This document shows, piece after piece, positions 1-13,094 of a DNA stretch of 64,000 bases. Position numbers and translations under genes: made by a program. This DNA is from Chamaea fasciata (taxonomy: Eukaryota > Chordata > Aves > Passeriformes > Sylviidae): contig JARCOQ010000593.1 of NCBI GenBank assembly GCA_029207755.1, positions 1 to 64,000 on the forward strand. Reading direction: 5' to 3'. Position 1 is the first letter of the stretch, and each line of letters opens with the position of its first letter. Below the pieces are notes generated by a model. That model searched no databases. It was not told the DNA's origin and worked only from the letters and a program-made list of their open reading frames with translations.

Positions 1-947
1 AAAAATACAGTCGGAGTCTTATCTACAGTTTATTTTGATGAAAGCTGGCTATGAGTCTATTGGCAGATCTGTAGCTTGGTCTTTCTGTCATTACAGAGCT
101 GTCCCATTATGTAAATAAATAAGTATTTTTTCAATGAAACAAGGGTTCCAGGTGAGTGTCAAATCACCAAAACTAGACTTAACAGAAAAATTTCGTTCAA
201 AATTTAGAAGTAATTTTGAGAATCAAGGCTATGCTAAATTAAGATGGCCCTATTAAGAGCTCCAGTTTTATAGAACTGGTAATTTTGAAATTAAATATAT
301 GGTCAAAAGGCAAGTTATGGATGTTTGTGTTTTTCTGCAGACACATGAGAGCTGAACATCCCAACCAGAGCAAAGAAGGATTATTGTTTTGCCTCTGAGA
401 GAAAATACATTGTTGAGGCTAACTTGATTTGACAGATGGAATAAACTTCAGGATTTCTGATGTTAATTAAAATGAGAATTCTTCCAACAGATCACTTCTC
501 TCTCACTAAACTGTGTAATAAAATTTCTGTGGGAACAAAGACATGCCACTTCAGAAAAGCTGCCCACACACTCCTTGTTGTTTCTAACATCCACCCAGGA
601 TGCTTGGACCCCAACCCTTATCTCCCTAGTTTAGGAACATCCTTGCTATTAGGAGCTCTTGGCTACCTGGCCAGCTCTTATCCCACCAGGCTGAGAGCTG
701 ACTGGGGAGTAATTAACTGGACACTTCCATTTATCTCTTCATGCTGGATCAACATGGTAAAATGAAGGATATGTGCTTTAAGCACTTGAAAGGCAGTAAA
801 CCTTAAAGTGGCATCTAATCAACCTGTGGAATTTTTTGCTGTGGGACATGGAGACAAACAATTTGAGAGCCAGGATAGGATTAAGCACTTGAACAGGAAT
901 AATACCTGTAGTTAACTTGTGAGGTTAAAGTATTATGAGGTAAGCCT
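1..947. other. AT-rich unique flank, no gene seen
   Basis: This is ordinary AT-rich sequence to the left of the satellite. The longest open frame (about 100 codons at 460-765, plus strand) has no recognisable domain and no convincing splice context. No interspersed repeat was recognised. The change to satellite at about 948 is abrupt in both base composition and repetition. Confidence 0.6.
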
Positions 948-3900
948 GGCTTCCCATGGAGGGCCAAAGGCCTCCTACAAACTGACATCAGGCACCTGGG
1001 CAGCTGACTTTACTTACCCCTGGAAACAGCCCATCCTTTGTGCCCAACTCCCCTGCCGGGCCCACAGCTTTGGCCACCTACAATCCCGAACGGAACAGGA
1101 GATCTTCCAGATGCAAGCTGCCACAAGCTGGAAACATGGCTTCACTTGGAGGGCCAAAGGCCTCCTACAAACTGACATCAGGCACCTGGGCAGCTGACTT
1201 TACTTACCCCTGGAAACCGGCCATCATTTGTGCTCAACTCCCTCTGCCGGGCACCAGGCCTTGGCCCCCTGCAATCCCGAACGGAACAGGAGTTCTTCCC
1301 GATGCAAGCTGCCACTAGCTGGAAGCGTGGCTTCCCATGGAGGACCAAAGGCCTCCTACAAACTGACATCAGGCACTTGGGCAGCTGACTTTACTTTCCT
1401 CATGAAACAGGCCATCATTTGTGCCCAACTCCCTCTGCTGGGAACCTGGCCTCGGCCACCTACAATCCCGAACGGAACATGATTTCTTCCAGATGCAAGC
1501 TGCCACAAACTGGAAGCCTGGCTTTCCATGGAGCACCAAAGGCCTCCTACAAACTGAAATCAGGCACCTGGGCAGCTGACTTTACTTACCCCTGGAAACA
1601 GGCCATCCTTTGTGCCCAACTCCCTTAGCTGGGCACCCAGCTCCGGCCACCTACAATCCCGAACGGAACAGGATTTCTTCCAGATGCAAGCTGCCTTGAA
1701 CATAAAGACTAGCTTCCTTGGAGGGCCAAAGGCCTCCTACAAACTGACATCAGGCACCTGGGCAGCTGACTTTACTTACCCCTGGAAACAGGCCATCCTT
1801 TGTGCCCAACTCCCTCAGCTGGGCACCCAGCTCCAACCACCTACAATCCCGAACGGAACAGGATTTCTTCCAGATGCAAGCTGCCACAAGCAGGAAGCCT
1901 GGCTTCCCATGGAGGGCCAAAGGCCTCCTACAAACTGACATCAGGCACCTGGGCAGCTGACTTTACTCACCCCTGGAAACAGCCCATCCTCTGTGTCCAA
2001 CTCCCTCAGCCAGGGACCCAGCTCCGGCCACCTACAATCCCGAACGGAACAGGATTTCTTCCAGATGCAAGCAGCCACAAGCTGGAAACGTGGCTTCACT
2101 TGGAGGGCCAAAGGCCTCCTACAAACTGACATCAGGCACCTGGGCAGCTGACTTTACTTACCCCTGGAAACAGGACATCCTTTGTGTCCAACCCCCTCAG
2201 CCAGGCACCCAGCTCCGGCCACCTACAATCCCGAACGGAACAGGAATTCTTCCCGATGCAAGCTGCCACAAACTGGAAGCCTGGCTTCCCATGGAGGGCC
2301 AAAGGCCTCCTACAAACTGACATCAGGCACCTGGGCAGCTGACTTTACTTACCCCTGGAAACAGGACATCCTTTGTGCCCAACTCCCTCTGCCGGGCACC
2401 TGGCCTCGGCCACCTACAATCCCGAACGGAACAGGATTTCTTCCAGACGCAAGCTGCCACAAACGGGAAGACTAGCTTCCCTTGGAGGGCCAAAGGCCTC
2501 CTACAAGCTGACATCAGGCACCTGGGCAGCTGACTTTACTTACTTCTGGAAACAGCCCATCCTTTGTGCCCAACTCCCTCTGCCGGGCCCACAGTTTCGG
2601 CCACCTACAATCCCAAAAGGAACAGGAGATCTTCCAGATGCAAGCTGCCACAAGCTGGAAACGTGGCTTCACTTGGAGGGCCAAAGGCCTCCCACAAACT
2701 GACATCAGGCACGTGGGCAGCTGACTTTACTTACCCCTGGAAACAGGCCATCCTTTGTGCCCAACTCCCTCTGCCGGGCACCTGGCCGCGGCCACCTACA
2801 ATCCCGAACGGAACAGCATTTCTTCCCGATGCAAGCTGCCACTAGCTGGAAGCCTGGCTTCCCATGGAGGACCAAAGTCCTCCTACAAACTGACATCAGG
2901 CACTTGGGCAGCTGACTTTACTTTCCTCATGAAACAGGCCATCATTTGTGCCTACCTCCCTCTGCTGGGAACCTGGCCTCGGCCACCTACAATCCTGAAA
3001 GGAACAGGATTTCTTCCAGATGCAAGCTGCCACAAACTGGAAGCCTGGCTTCCCTTGGAGGGCCAAAGGCCTCCTACAAACTGACATCAGGCACCTGGGC
3101 AGCTGACTTTCCTTACCTCTGGAAACAGGCCATCCTTTGTACCCAACTCCCTCTGCCGGTCCCACAGCTTCGGCCACCTACAATCCCGAACGGAACAGGA
3201 GTTCTTCCAGGTGTAAGCTGCCACAAGCTGGAAACGTGGCTTCACTTGGAGGGCCAAAGGCCTCCTACAAACTGACATCAGGCACCAGGGCAGCTGACTT
3301 TACTTACCCCTGGAAACAGGCCATCGTTTGTGCCCAACTCCCTCTGCCGGGCACCAGGCCTCGGCCACCTACAATCCCGAACGGAACAGGATTTCTTCCA
3401 GATGCATGCTGCCACAAGCTGGAAGACTAGCTTCCCTTGGAGGGCCAAAGGCCTCCTACAAACTGACATCAGACACCTGGGCAGCTGACTTTACTTACCC
3501 CTGGAAACAGGCCATCCTTTTTGCCCAACTCCCTCTGTCGGGCCTACAGGTTTGGCCACCTACAATCCGGAACGGAACAGGAGTTCTTCCAGATGCAAGC
3601 TACCACAAGCTGGAAACCTGGCTTCCCATGGAGGGCCAAAGGCCTCCTACAAACTGACATCAGGCATCTGGGCAGCTGACTTTACTTTCCACATGAAACA
3701 GGCCATCATTTGTGCCTCACTCCCTCAGCCGGGCACCTGGCCTCGGCCACCTACAATCCCGAACGGAACAGGATTTCTTCCAGATGCAAACTGCGACAAG
3801 GAGGAAGCCTGGTTTCCCATGGAGGGCCAAAGGCCTCCTACAAACTGATATCAGGCACCTGGGCAGCTGACTTTACTTACCCCTGGAAACAGGACATCCT

Positions 3901-6900
3901 TTGTGCCCAACTCCCTCAGCCCGGCTACTGGCCTCGGCCACCTACAATCCCGAACGGAACAGGATTTCTTCCAGATGCAAGCTGCCACAAACTGGAAGCC
4001 TGGCTTCCCATGGAGGGCCAAAGGCCACCTACAAACTGACATCAGGCACCTGGGTAGCCGACTTTACTTACCCCTGGAAACAGGCCATCATTTGTGCCCA
4101 ACTCCCTCAGCTGGGCACCCAGCTCCGGCCACCTACAATCCCGAACGGAACAGGATTTCTTCCAGATGCAAGCTGCCTTGAACATAAAGACTAGCTTCCC
4201 TTGGAGGGCCAAAGGCCTCCTACAAACTGACATCAGGCACCTGGGCAGCTGACTTTACTTACCCCTGGAAACAGTCTTTCCTTTGTGCCCAACTCCCTCT
4301 GCCGGGCACCAGGCCTTGGCCACCTACAATCCCGAACGGAACAGGATTTCTTCCCGATGTAAGCTGCCACAAGCAGGAAGCCTGGCTTCCCATGGAGGGC
4401 CAAAGGCCTCCTACAAACTGACATCAGGCACCTGGGCAGCTGACTTTACTTACCCCTGGAAACAGGACATCCTTTGTGCCCAACTCCCTCTGCCGGGCAC
4501 CTGGCCGCGGCCACCTACAATCCCGAACGGAACAGGATTTCTTCCAGACGCAAGCTGCCACAAACTGGAAGACTAGCTTCCCTTGGAGGGCCAAAGGCCT
4601 CCTACAAACTGACTTCAGGCACCTGGGCTGCTGACTTTACTTACCCCTGGAAACAGGCCATCCTTTGTGCCCAACTCCGTGTGGCGGGCACCTGGCATAT
4701 GACACCTTCAATCCCGAAAGGAACAGGATTTCTTCCAGATGCAAGCTGCCACAAACTGGAAGCCTGGCTTCGCATGGAGGGCCAAAGGCCTCCTACAAAC
4801 TGACATCAGGCACGTGGTTAGGTGACTTTACTTACTCCTGGAAAGAGGCCATCCTTTGTGCCCAACTCCACGGCCAAGCACCCGGTCTCGGCCACCTACA
4901 ATCCCGAACGGAACAGGATTTCTTCCAGATGCAAGCTTCCACATGTTGGAAGCGCGGCTTCCCTTGGAGGGCCAAAGGCCTCCTACAAACTGACATCAGG
5001 CACCTGGGCAGCTGACTTTACATAACCCTGGAAACAGGCCATCCTTTGTGCCCAACTCCCTCTGCCGGGTACCCGGCCTCGGCCACCTACAATCCCGAAC
5101 GGAACAGAATTCTTCCAGATGCAAGCTGCACAAGTTGGAAGCCTGGCTTCCCTTGGAGGGCCAAAGGCCTCCTACAAACTGACATCAGGCACCTGGGCAG
5201 CTGACTTTCCTTACCCCTGGAAACACGCCATCCTTTGTGCCCAACTCCCTCTGTCGGGCACCTGGCCTCAGCCACATACAATCCCTAACAAAACTGGATT
5301 TCTTCCAGATGCCAGCTGACACAAGCTGGAAGGCTAGCTTCTCTTGGAGGGCCAAAGGCCTCCTACAAACTGACATCAGGCACCTGGGCAGCTGACTTTA
5401 TTTACCCCTGGAAACAGGCCATCCTTTGTGCCCAACTCCCTCTGCCGGGCACTCGGCCTCGGCCACTTAAAATCTTGAAGGGAACAGGATATCTTCCAGA
5501 TGCAAGCTGCCACAAGTTGGAAGCCCGGCTTCCCTTGGAGGGCCAAAGGCCTCCTAAAAACTGACATCAGGCTCGTGGACAGGAGACTTAACCAATCCCT
5601 GGAAAGAAGCCATCCTTTGTGCCCAACTCCCTCGGTGAGGCAGGCGGCATCAGCCACCTACAATCCCGAACGGAACAGGATTTCTTCCAGATGCAAGCTG
5701 CCACAAGCTGGAAGGCTGGCTTCTCTTGGAGGGCCAAAGGCCTCCTACAAACTGACATCAGGCACCTGGGCAGCTGACTTTACTTACCCCTGGAAACAGG
5801 CCATCCTTTGTTCCCAACTCCCTCTGCCGGGCACCCGGCTTGGGAACCTACAATCTTGAACGGAACAGGATTTTTTCCAGATGCAAGCTGCCTTGATCAG
5901 GAAGACTAGCATCACTTGGACAGCCAAAGGCCTGCTACAAACTGACATCAGGCACCTGGGCAGCTGACTTTACTTACCCGTGGAAACAGGCCATCCTTTG
6001 TGCCCAACTCCCTCAGCCGGGCACCAGGCCTCGGTCACCTACGATGCCAAACGGAACAGGATTTCTTGAAGATGCAAGCTGCCACAAGCTAGAAGCCTGG
6101 CTTCTCTTGGAGGGCCAAAGGCCTCCTACATACTGACATCAGGCACCTGGGCAGCAGCCTTTACTTACCTATGGAAACAGGTAATCCTTTGTGCCCAACT
6201 CCCTCTGCCGGGCACCCAGGCTCGGCCACCTACATTCCTTAACGGAACAGGATTTCTTCCAGATGCAAGCAGCCACAATTCTGAAGCCTGTTTTCGCGTA
6301 GAGCGCCAAAGGCCTCCTACAAACTGACATCCGGCACCTGGGCAGCTGACTTTACTTACCCCTGTAAAGAAGCTCTCCTTTGAGACCAACTTTGTGTGGC
6401 GGGCTCACGACTCCGACATCTAAAATCCCGAACGGAACAGGATTTCTCGTAGATGCAAGCTGTCACAAGTTGGAAGCCTGGCTTCCCGTGGAGGGCCAAA
6501 GGCCTCCTACAAACTGACATCATGTATCTGGCTAGGTGACTTTACTTACCCCTGGAAGCAGGCCATCATTTGTGCCCAATACCCTCTGCCGGGCACCCGG
6601 CCTCGGCCACCTACACTCCCGAACGGAACAGGATTTCTTCCAGATGCAAGCTGCCACAAGCTGGAAACCTGGCTTCCCATGGAGGGCCAAAGGCCTCCTA
6701 CAAACTGACATCAGGCACCTGGGCAGCTGACTTTACTTACCCCTGGAAAGAGGCCCTCATTTGTGCCCAACTCCTTCAGCCGGGCACCAGGCCTCGGTCA
6801 CCTACGATCCCGAACGGAACAGGATTTCTTCCAGATGCAAGCTGCCACAAGCTGGAAGCCTGGCATCCCTTGGACGGCCAAAGGCCTCCTACAAACTGAA

Positions 6901-9900
6901 ATCAGGCACCTGGGCAGCTGACTTTACTTACCTTTGGAAACAGGCCATCCTTTGTGCCCAACTCCCTCTGCCGGGCACCTGGCCTCGGCCACCTACAATC
7001 CCGAACGGAACAGGATTTCTTCCAGATGCAAGCTGCCACAAACTGGAAGACTAGCTTCCTTTAGAGGGCCAAAGGCCTGCTACAAACTGACATCAGGCAC
7101 CTGGGCAGCTGACTTTACTTACTCCTGGAGCATCCCACCATTTGTGCCCAACTCCCTTAGCTGGGCACCAGGCCTCGGCCACGTACAATCCCGAACGGAA
7201 CAGGATTTCTTCCAGATGCAAGCTGCCACAATCAGGAAGCCTGGCTTCCCTTGGAGGGCCAAAGGCCTCCTACAAACTGACATCAGGCACCTGGGAATCT
7301 GACTTTACTTACCCTTGGAAACAGGCCATCATTTGTGCCCAACTCCCTCTGCCGGGCACCCGGCTCCGCGCACCTACAATCCCGAACGGAATAGGATTTT
7401 TTCCAGATGCAAGCTGCTACAAACTGGAAGACTAGCTTCCTTTAGAGGGCCAAATGCCTGCTACAAACTGACATCAGGCACCTGGGCAGCTGACTTTACT
7501 TACCCCTGGAAAGAAGCCATCCTTTGTGCCCAACTCCCTCTGCCGGGCACCTGGCCTCAGCCACCTACAATCCCGAACGGAACAGGATTTCTTCCAGATG
7601 CAAGCTGCCACAAGCAGGAAGCCTGGCTTCCCTTGAAGGGCCAAAGGCCTCCTAGAAACTGACATCAGGCACCTGGGAATCTGACTTTACTTACCCTTGG
7701 AAACAGGCCATCATTTGTGCCCAACTGCCTCTGCCGGGCACCTGGCCTCGGCCACCTACAATCCCGAATGGAACAGAATTTCTTCCAGATGCAAGCTGCC
7801 ACAAACTAGAAGACTAGTTTCCCTTGGAGGGCCAAAGGCCTCCTACAAACTGACATCAGGCACCTGGGCGTCTGACTTTACTTACCCCTAGAAACAGGCC
7901 ATCATTTGTGCCCAACTCCCTCTGCCGGGCACCCGGCCTAAGACACCTACAATCTTGAACAGAACAGGATTTCTTCTAGATGCAAGCTGCCACAAGCAGG
8001 AAGCCTGGATTCCCATGGAGGAACAATTGCCACCTGCAAACTGACATCAGGCACCTGGGCAGCCGACTTAACTTACCCCTGGAAACAGGCCATCATTTGT
8101 GCCCAACTCCCTCTGCCGGGCACCTGGCCTCGGCCACCTACAATCCTGAACGGAACAGGATTTCTTCCAGATGCAAGCTGCCACAAACTGGAAGACTAGC
8201 TTCCTTTAGAGGGCCAAAGGCCTGCTACCACCTGACATCAGGCACCTGGGCAGCTGACTTTACTTACTCCTGGAGCAACCCACCCTTTGTGCCCAACTCC
8301 CTTAGCTGGGCACCAGGCCTCGGCCACGTACAATCCCGAATGGAACAGAATTTCTTCCAGATGCAAGCTGCCACAAACTGGAAGCCTGGCTTCCCTTGGA
8401 GTGCCAAAAGCCTCCTACAAACTGACATCAGGCACCTGGGCAGCTGACTTTACTTATTCCTAAAAACATGCCATCCTTTGCACCCAACTCGCTCTGCCGG
8501 GCACCTGGCCTCGGCCACCTACAATCCCGAACGCAACAGGATTCCTTCCAGATGCAAGCTGCCACAAACTGGTAGACTTGCTTCCCTTGGAGGGCCAAAG
8601 GCCTCCTACAAACTGACATCAGGCACCTGGGCAGCTGACTTTACTTACCCTTGGAAACAGGCCATTATTTGTGCCCAACTCTCTCAGCAGGCCACCCGGC
8701 TCCGGCCACCTACAATCCCGAACGGAACAGGATTTCTTCCAGATGCAAGCTGCCACAAGCAGGAAGCCTGGCTTCCCTTGGAGGGCCAAAGGCCTCCTAC
8801 AAACTGACATCAGGCACCTGGGAATCTGACTTTACTTACCCCTGGAAACAGGCCATCCTTTGTGCCCAACTCCCTCTGCCGAGCACCTGGCCTCGGCCAC
8901 CTACAATCCGGAACTGAACAGGACTTCTTCCAGATGCAAGCTGCCACAAACTGGAAGACTTGCTTCCCTTGGAGGGCCAAAGGCCTCCTAAAAACTGACA
9001 TCAGGCACCTGGGCAGCTGACCTTACTTACCCCTTGAGCAACCCACCCTTTGTGCCCAACTCCCTTAGCCGGGCACCAGGCCTCGGCCACGTACAATCCC
9101 GAACGGAATAGGATTTCTTCCAGATGCAAGCTGCCACAAGCAGGAAGCCTGGCTTCCCATGGAGGGCCAAAGGCCTCCTATAAACTGACATCAGGCACCT
9201 GGGAAGCTGACTTTACTTGCCCCTAAAAACAGGCTATCCTTTGTTCCCAACTCCCTCTGCCGGGCACCCGGCTCCGTGCACCTACAATCCCGAACAGAAC
9301 AGGATTTTTTCCAGATGCAAGCTGCTACAAACAGAAAGACAAGCTTCCTTTAGAGGGCCAAATGCCTGCTACAAGCTGACATCAGGCACCTGGGCAGATG
9401 ACTTTACTTACTCCTGGAAAGAAGCCATCCTTTGTGCCCAACTCCCTCTGCCGGGCACCCGGCTCCGTGCACCTACAATCCCGAACGGAACAGGATTTTT
9501 TCCAGATGCAAGCTGCTACAAACTGGAAGACTAGCTTCCTTTAGAGGGCCAAATGCCTGCTACAAACTGAGATCTGGCACCTGGGCATCTGACTATACTT
9601 ACTCCTAGAAACAGGCCATCCTTTGTGCCCAACTCCCTCTGCCGGGCACCTTGCCTCGGCCACCTACAATCCCGAACGGAACAGGATATCTTCCAGATGC
9701 AAGCTGCCACAAGCAGGAAGCCTGGCTTCCCATGGAGGGCCAAATGCCTCCTACAAACTGACATCAGGCACCTGGGCAGCTGACTTTACTTACCCCTGGA
9801 AACAGGCCATCCTTTGTGCCCAACTCCCTCTGCCGGGCACCTGGCCTCCGCCACCTACAATCCCAAACGGAACAGGATTTCTTCCAGATGCAAGCTGCCA

Positions 9901-12900
9901 CAAACTGGAAGACTAGCTTCCTCTAGAGGGCCAAAGGCCTGCTACAAACTGACATCAGGCAGCTGGGCAGCTGACTTTACTTACCCCTGGAAACAGGCCA
10001 TCCTCTGTGCCCAACTCCCTCTGCCGGGCACCAGGCCTCGGCCACCTACAATCCTGAACGGAAAGGGATTTTTTCCAGATGCAAGCTGTCACAAGCTGGA
10101 AGCGTGGCTTCCCTTGAAGGGCCAAAGGCCTCCTACAAACTGACATCAGGTATCTGGCTAGGTGACTTTACTTACCCCTGGAAGCAGGCAATCCTTTGTT
10201 CCAAACTCCCTCTGCCAGGCACCTGGCCTCGGCCACCTACAATCCCGAACGGAACAGGATTTCTTCCAGATGCAAGCTGCCACAAACTGGAAGCCTGGCT
10301 TCCCGTGGAGGGCCAAAGGCCTCCTACAAACTGACATCAGGCACCAGGGTAGGTTACTTTACTTACCCCTGGAAGCAAGCAATCCTTTGTGCGTAACCCC
10401 CTCAGCCGGGCACCAGGCCTCGGCCACCTACAATCCCGAACGGAACAGGATTTCTTCCAGATGCAAGCTGTCACAAGAAGGAAGCCTGGCTTCCCTTGGA
10501 GGGACAAAGGCCTCCTAAAAACTGACATCAGGCACCTGGGCAGCTGACTTTACTTACCCCTGGAAACAGGCCATCCTTTGTGCCCAACTCCTTCTTCCGG
10601 GCACCCGGCCACGGACACCTACAATCCCGAACGGAGCAGGAATTCTTCCTGATGCAAGCTGCCACAAGCTGGAAGGCTGACTTCCCTTGGAGTGCCAAAG
10701 AACTCCTAAAAATTGACGTCAGGCCCGTGGACAGGAGACTTAACTAGTCCCTGGAAACAAACCATCCTTTGTGCCCAACTCCCGAGGCCAGGCACCCGGC
10801 CTCGGCCACCTACAATCCCGAACGAAACAGGATTTCTTCCTGATGGAAGCTGCCAAAAACTGGAAGCCTGGTTTCCCTTGGAGGGACAAAGGCCTCCTAC
10901 AAACTGACATCAGGCACCTGGGCAGCTGACTTTACTTACCCGTGGATAGGGGCCATCCTTTGTGCCCAAATCCCTCCGCCAGGCACCTGGCCTCGGCCAC
11001 CTACCCTCGCGAACGGAACAGGATTTCTCCCTGATGGAAGCTGCCACGAGTTGGAAGGCTGACTTCCCTTGGAGGGCCAAAGGCCTCCTACAAACTGACA
11101 TCAGGCACCTGGGCAGCTGACTTTACTTATCCTTGGAAGCAGGCAATGCTTTGTGCCCAACTCCCTCTGCCGGGCACCCGGCCTCGGCCACCTACAATCC
11201 CAAATGGAACAGGATTTCTTCCAGATGCAAGCTGCCACAAGCTGGAAGTGTCGCTTCCCTTGGAGGGCCAATAGCCTCCGACCAACTGACATCAGGCACC
11301 TGGGCAGATGACTTTACTTACCCCTGGAAACAGGCCATCCTTTGTGCCCAACTCCCTCTGACGGGCACCTGGCCTTGGCCACCTACAATCCGAACGGAAC
11401 AGGATTTCTTCCAGATGCAAGCTGCCACAAGCTGGAAGCCTGGCTTCTCTTGGAGGGCCAAAGTCCTCCTCCAAACTGACATCAGGCACTTGGGCAGGAG
11501 ACTTAACCAACCCCTGAAAACAGGCCATCCTTTGTTCCCAACTCCCGCGGCCAGGCACGCGGCCTCAGCCACCTACAATCCCGAACGGAACAGGATTTCT
11601 TCCAGATGCAGCCTGCTTCAAACAGGAAGCCCGGCTTCCCTTGGAGGGCCAAAGGCCTCCTCCAAACTGACATCAGTCACCTAGGTAGGTTACTTTACTT
11701 ACCCTTGGAAGCAGGCAATCCTTTGTGCCCAACTCCCTCTGCCGGGCACCCAGCCTCGGCCACCTACAATCCTAAAAGGAACACGATTTCTTCCAGATGC
11801 AAGCTGCCAAAAGCTGGAAGGCTGCATTCCCGTGGAGGGCCAAAGGCCTCCTACAAACTGACATCAGGCACCTGGGAAGCTGACTTTACTTACCCCAGGA
11901 AAGAGGCCATCCTTGGTGCCCAACTCCCTCTGCCGGGCACCCGGCCTCAGCCAGCTACAATCCCGAACGGAACAGGATATCTTCCAGATGCAAGCTGCCA
12001 CAATCTGGAAGCCTGGCTTCGAGTGGTCGGCCAAAGGCCTCCTACAAACTGACTTCAGGCGCCTGGGCATGTGACTTTACTTACACCTGGAAGCAAGCAA
12101 TCCTTTGTGCCTAACCCCCTCTGCCGGGCACAAGGCCTCGGCCACCTACAATCCCAAACGGAACAGGATTTCTTCCAGATGCAAGCTGCCATAAACTGGA
12201 AGGCTGGCTTCCCTTGGAGGGCCAAAGGCCTCCTACATACTGACATCAGGCACCTGGGCAGCTGACTTTACTTACCCCTGGAAACAGGCCATCCTTTGTG
12301 CCCAACTCACTCTGCGGGGCACCCGGCCTCGGCCACCTACAATCCCGAACGGAACAGGATTTCTTCCAGATGCAAGCTGCCGCAAGCTGGAAGCCTGGCT
12401 GCTCTTGGAAGACCAAAGGCCTCCTACAAACTGACATCAGGCACCTGGGCAGCTGACTTTACTTACCCCTGGAAACAGGCCATCCTTTGTGCCCAACTCA
12501 CTTTGCCGGGCACCCGGCCTCGGCCACGGACAATCCCGAACGGAACAGGATTTCTTCCAGATGCAAGCTGCCACAAGTTGGAAACCCGGCATCCCTTGGA
12601 GGGCCAAAGGCCTCCTACAAACTGACATCAGGCACCTGGGCAGCTGACTTTACTTACCCCTGGAAGCAGGCCATCCTTTGTGCCCAACACCCTCTGCCGG
12701 GCACCCGGACTCGACCACCTACAGTCCCGAACGGAACAGGATTTCTTCCAGATGCAAGCTGCCACAAGCTGGAAGGCTGGCTTCTCTTGGAGAGCCAAAG
12801 GCCTCCTCCAAACTGACATCAGTCACCTAGGTAGGTTACTTTACTTACCCTTGGAAGCAGGCAATCCTTTGTGCCCAACTCCCTTTGCCGGGCACTCGGC

Positions 12901-13094
12901 CTCGGCCACCTACAACCCCGAATGAATCAGGATTCCTTTCAGATGCAAGCTTCCACAAGCTGGAAGCCTGGCTTCCCTTTGAGGGCCAAAGACCTCCTAC
13001 AAACTGACATAAGGCACCTAGGCAGGTGAGTTCAGTTTCCCTTTTCTAAGGGCCATTCCTTTGTGCCCAACTCCCTCTGCCTGGCATCGTGCTT
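948..13094. repeat. 191-bp tandem satellite array, about 63 complete units plus a partial last unit
   Basis: The motif GGCTTCCC near the start of each unit recurs every 191 bp from 948 to 12970 (12022 bp, close to 63 units). The last partial unit decays into unique DNA near 13094. Each unit carries conserved blocks in the same order: GGGCCAAAGGCCTCCTAC, CTGACATCAGGCACCTGGG, CTGACTTTACTTACCCCTGG, TTTGTGCCCAACTCCCTC, ACAATCCCGAACGGAACAGG and TTCTTCCAGATGCAAGCTG. The array is richer in GC and CpG than its flanks. Units differ mainly by point changes and a few subtype blocks, and 1-2 base indels are rare. The many 63-109 codon open frames are by-products of a consensus lacking stops, not separate genes. 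The unit length equals the one I recall for the zebra finch satellite Tgut191A, but the sequences were not compared. Confidence 0.97.
7030..9950. repeat. Two-unit (about 382 bp) higher-order section within the satellite
   Basis: In this part of the array two unit subtypes tend to alternate. Type B has GGAAGACTAGCTTCCTTTAG or a close form, seen near 7048, 7430, 7802, 8193, 8575, 8955, 9532 and 9913. Type A has AGGAAGCCTGGCTTCC, seen near 7240, 7620, 8003, 8765, 9150 and 9722. Several A units share the private variant GGGAATCTGAC (7293, 7674, 8821). The alternation is imperfect: two B units are adjacent near 9337 and 9532. This is the pattern left by amplification of a dimer. Confidence 0.7.

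Noticed and set aside
2036..2060. CENP-B box in the satellite unit (reverse strand GTTCCGTTCGGGA)
   Set aside because: It has TTC and CGGGA parts but with the wrong spacing and lacks the essential core pattern, so it is not a match.
948..13094. Dozens of open frames of 63-183 codons in the satellite as a protein-coding gene family
   Set aside because: They lie in several frames on both strands with the 191-bp period, have no exon structure or recognised domain, and follow from a consensus with few stop codons.
948..13094. CRISPR-like array
   Set aside because: Units are 191 bp and repeat throughout without unique spacers, and the DNA is vertebrate.
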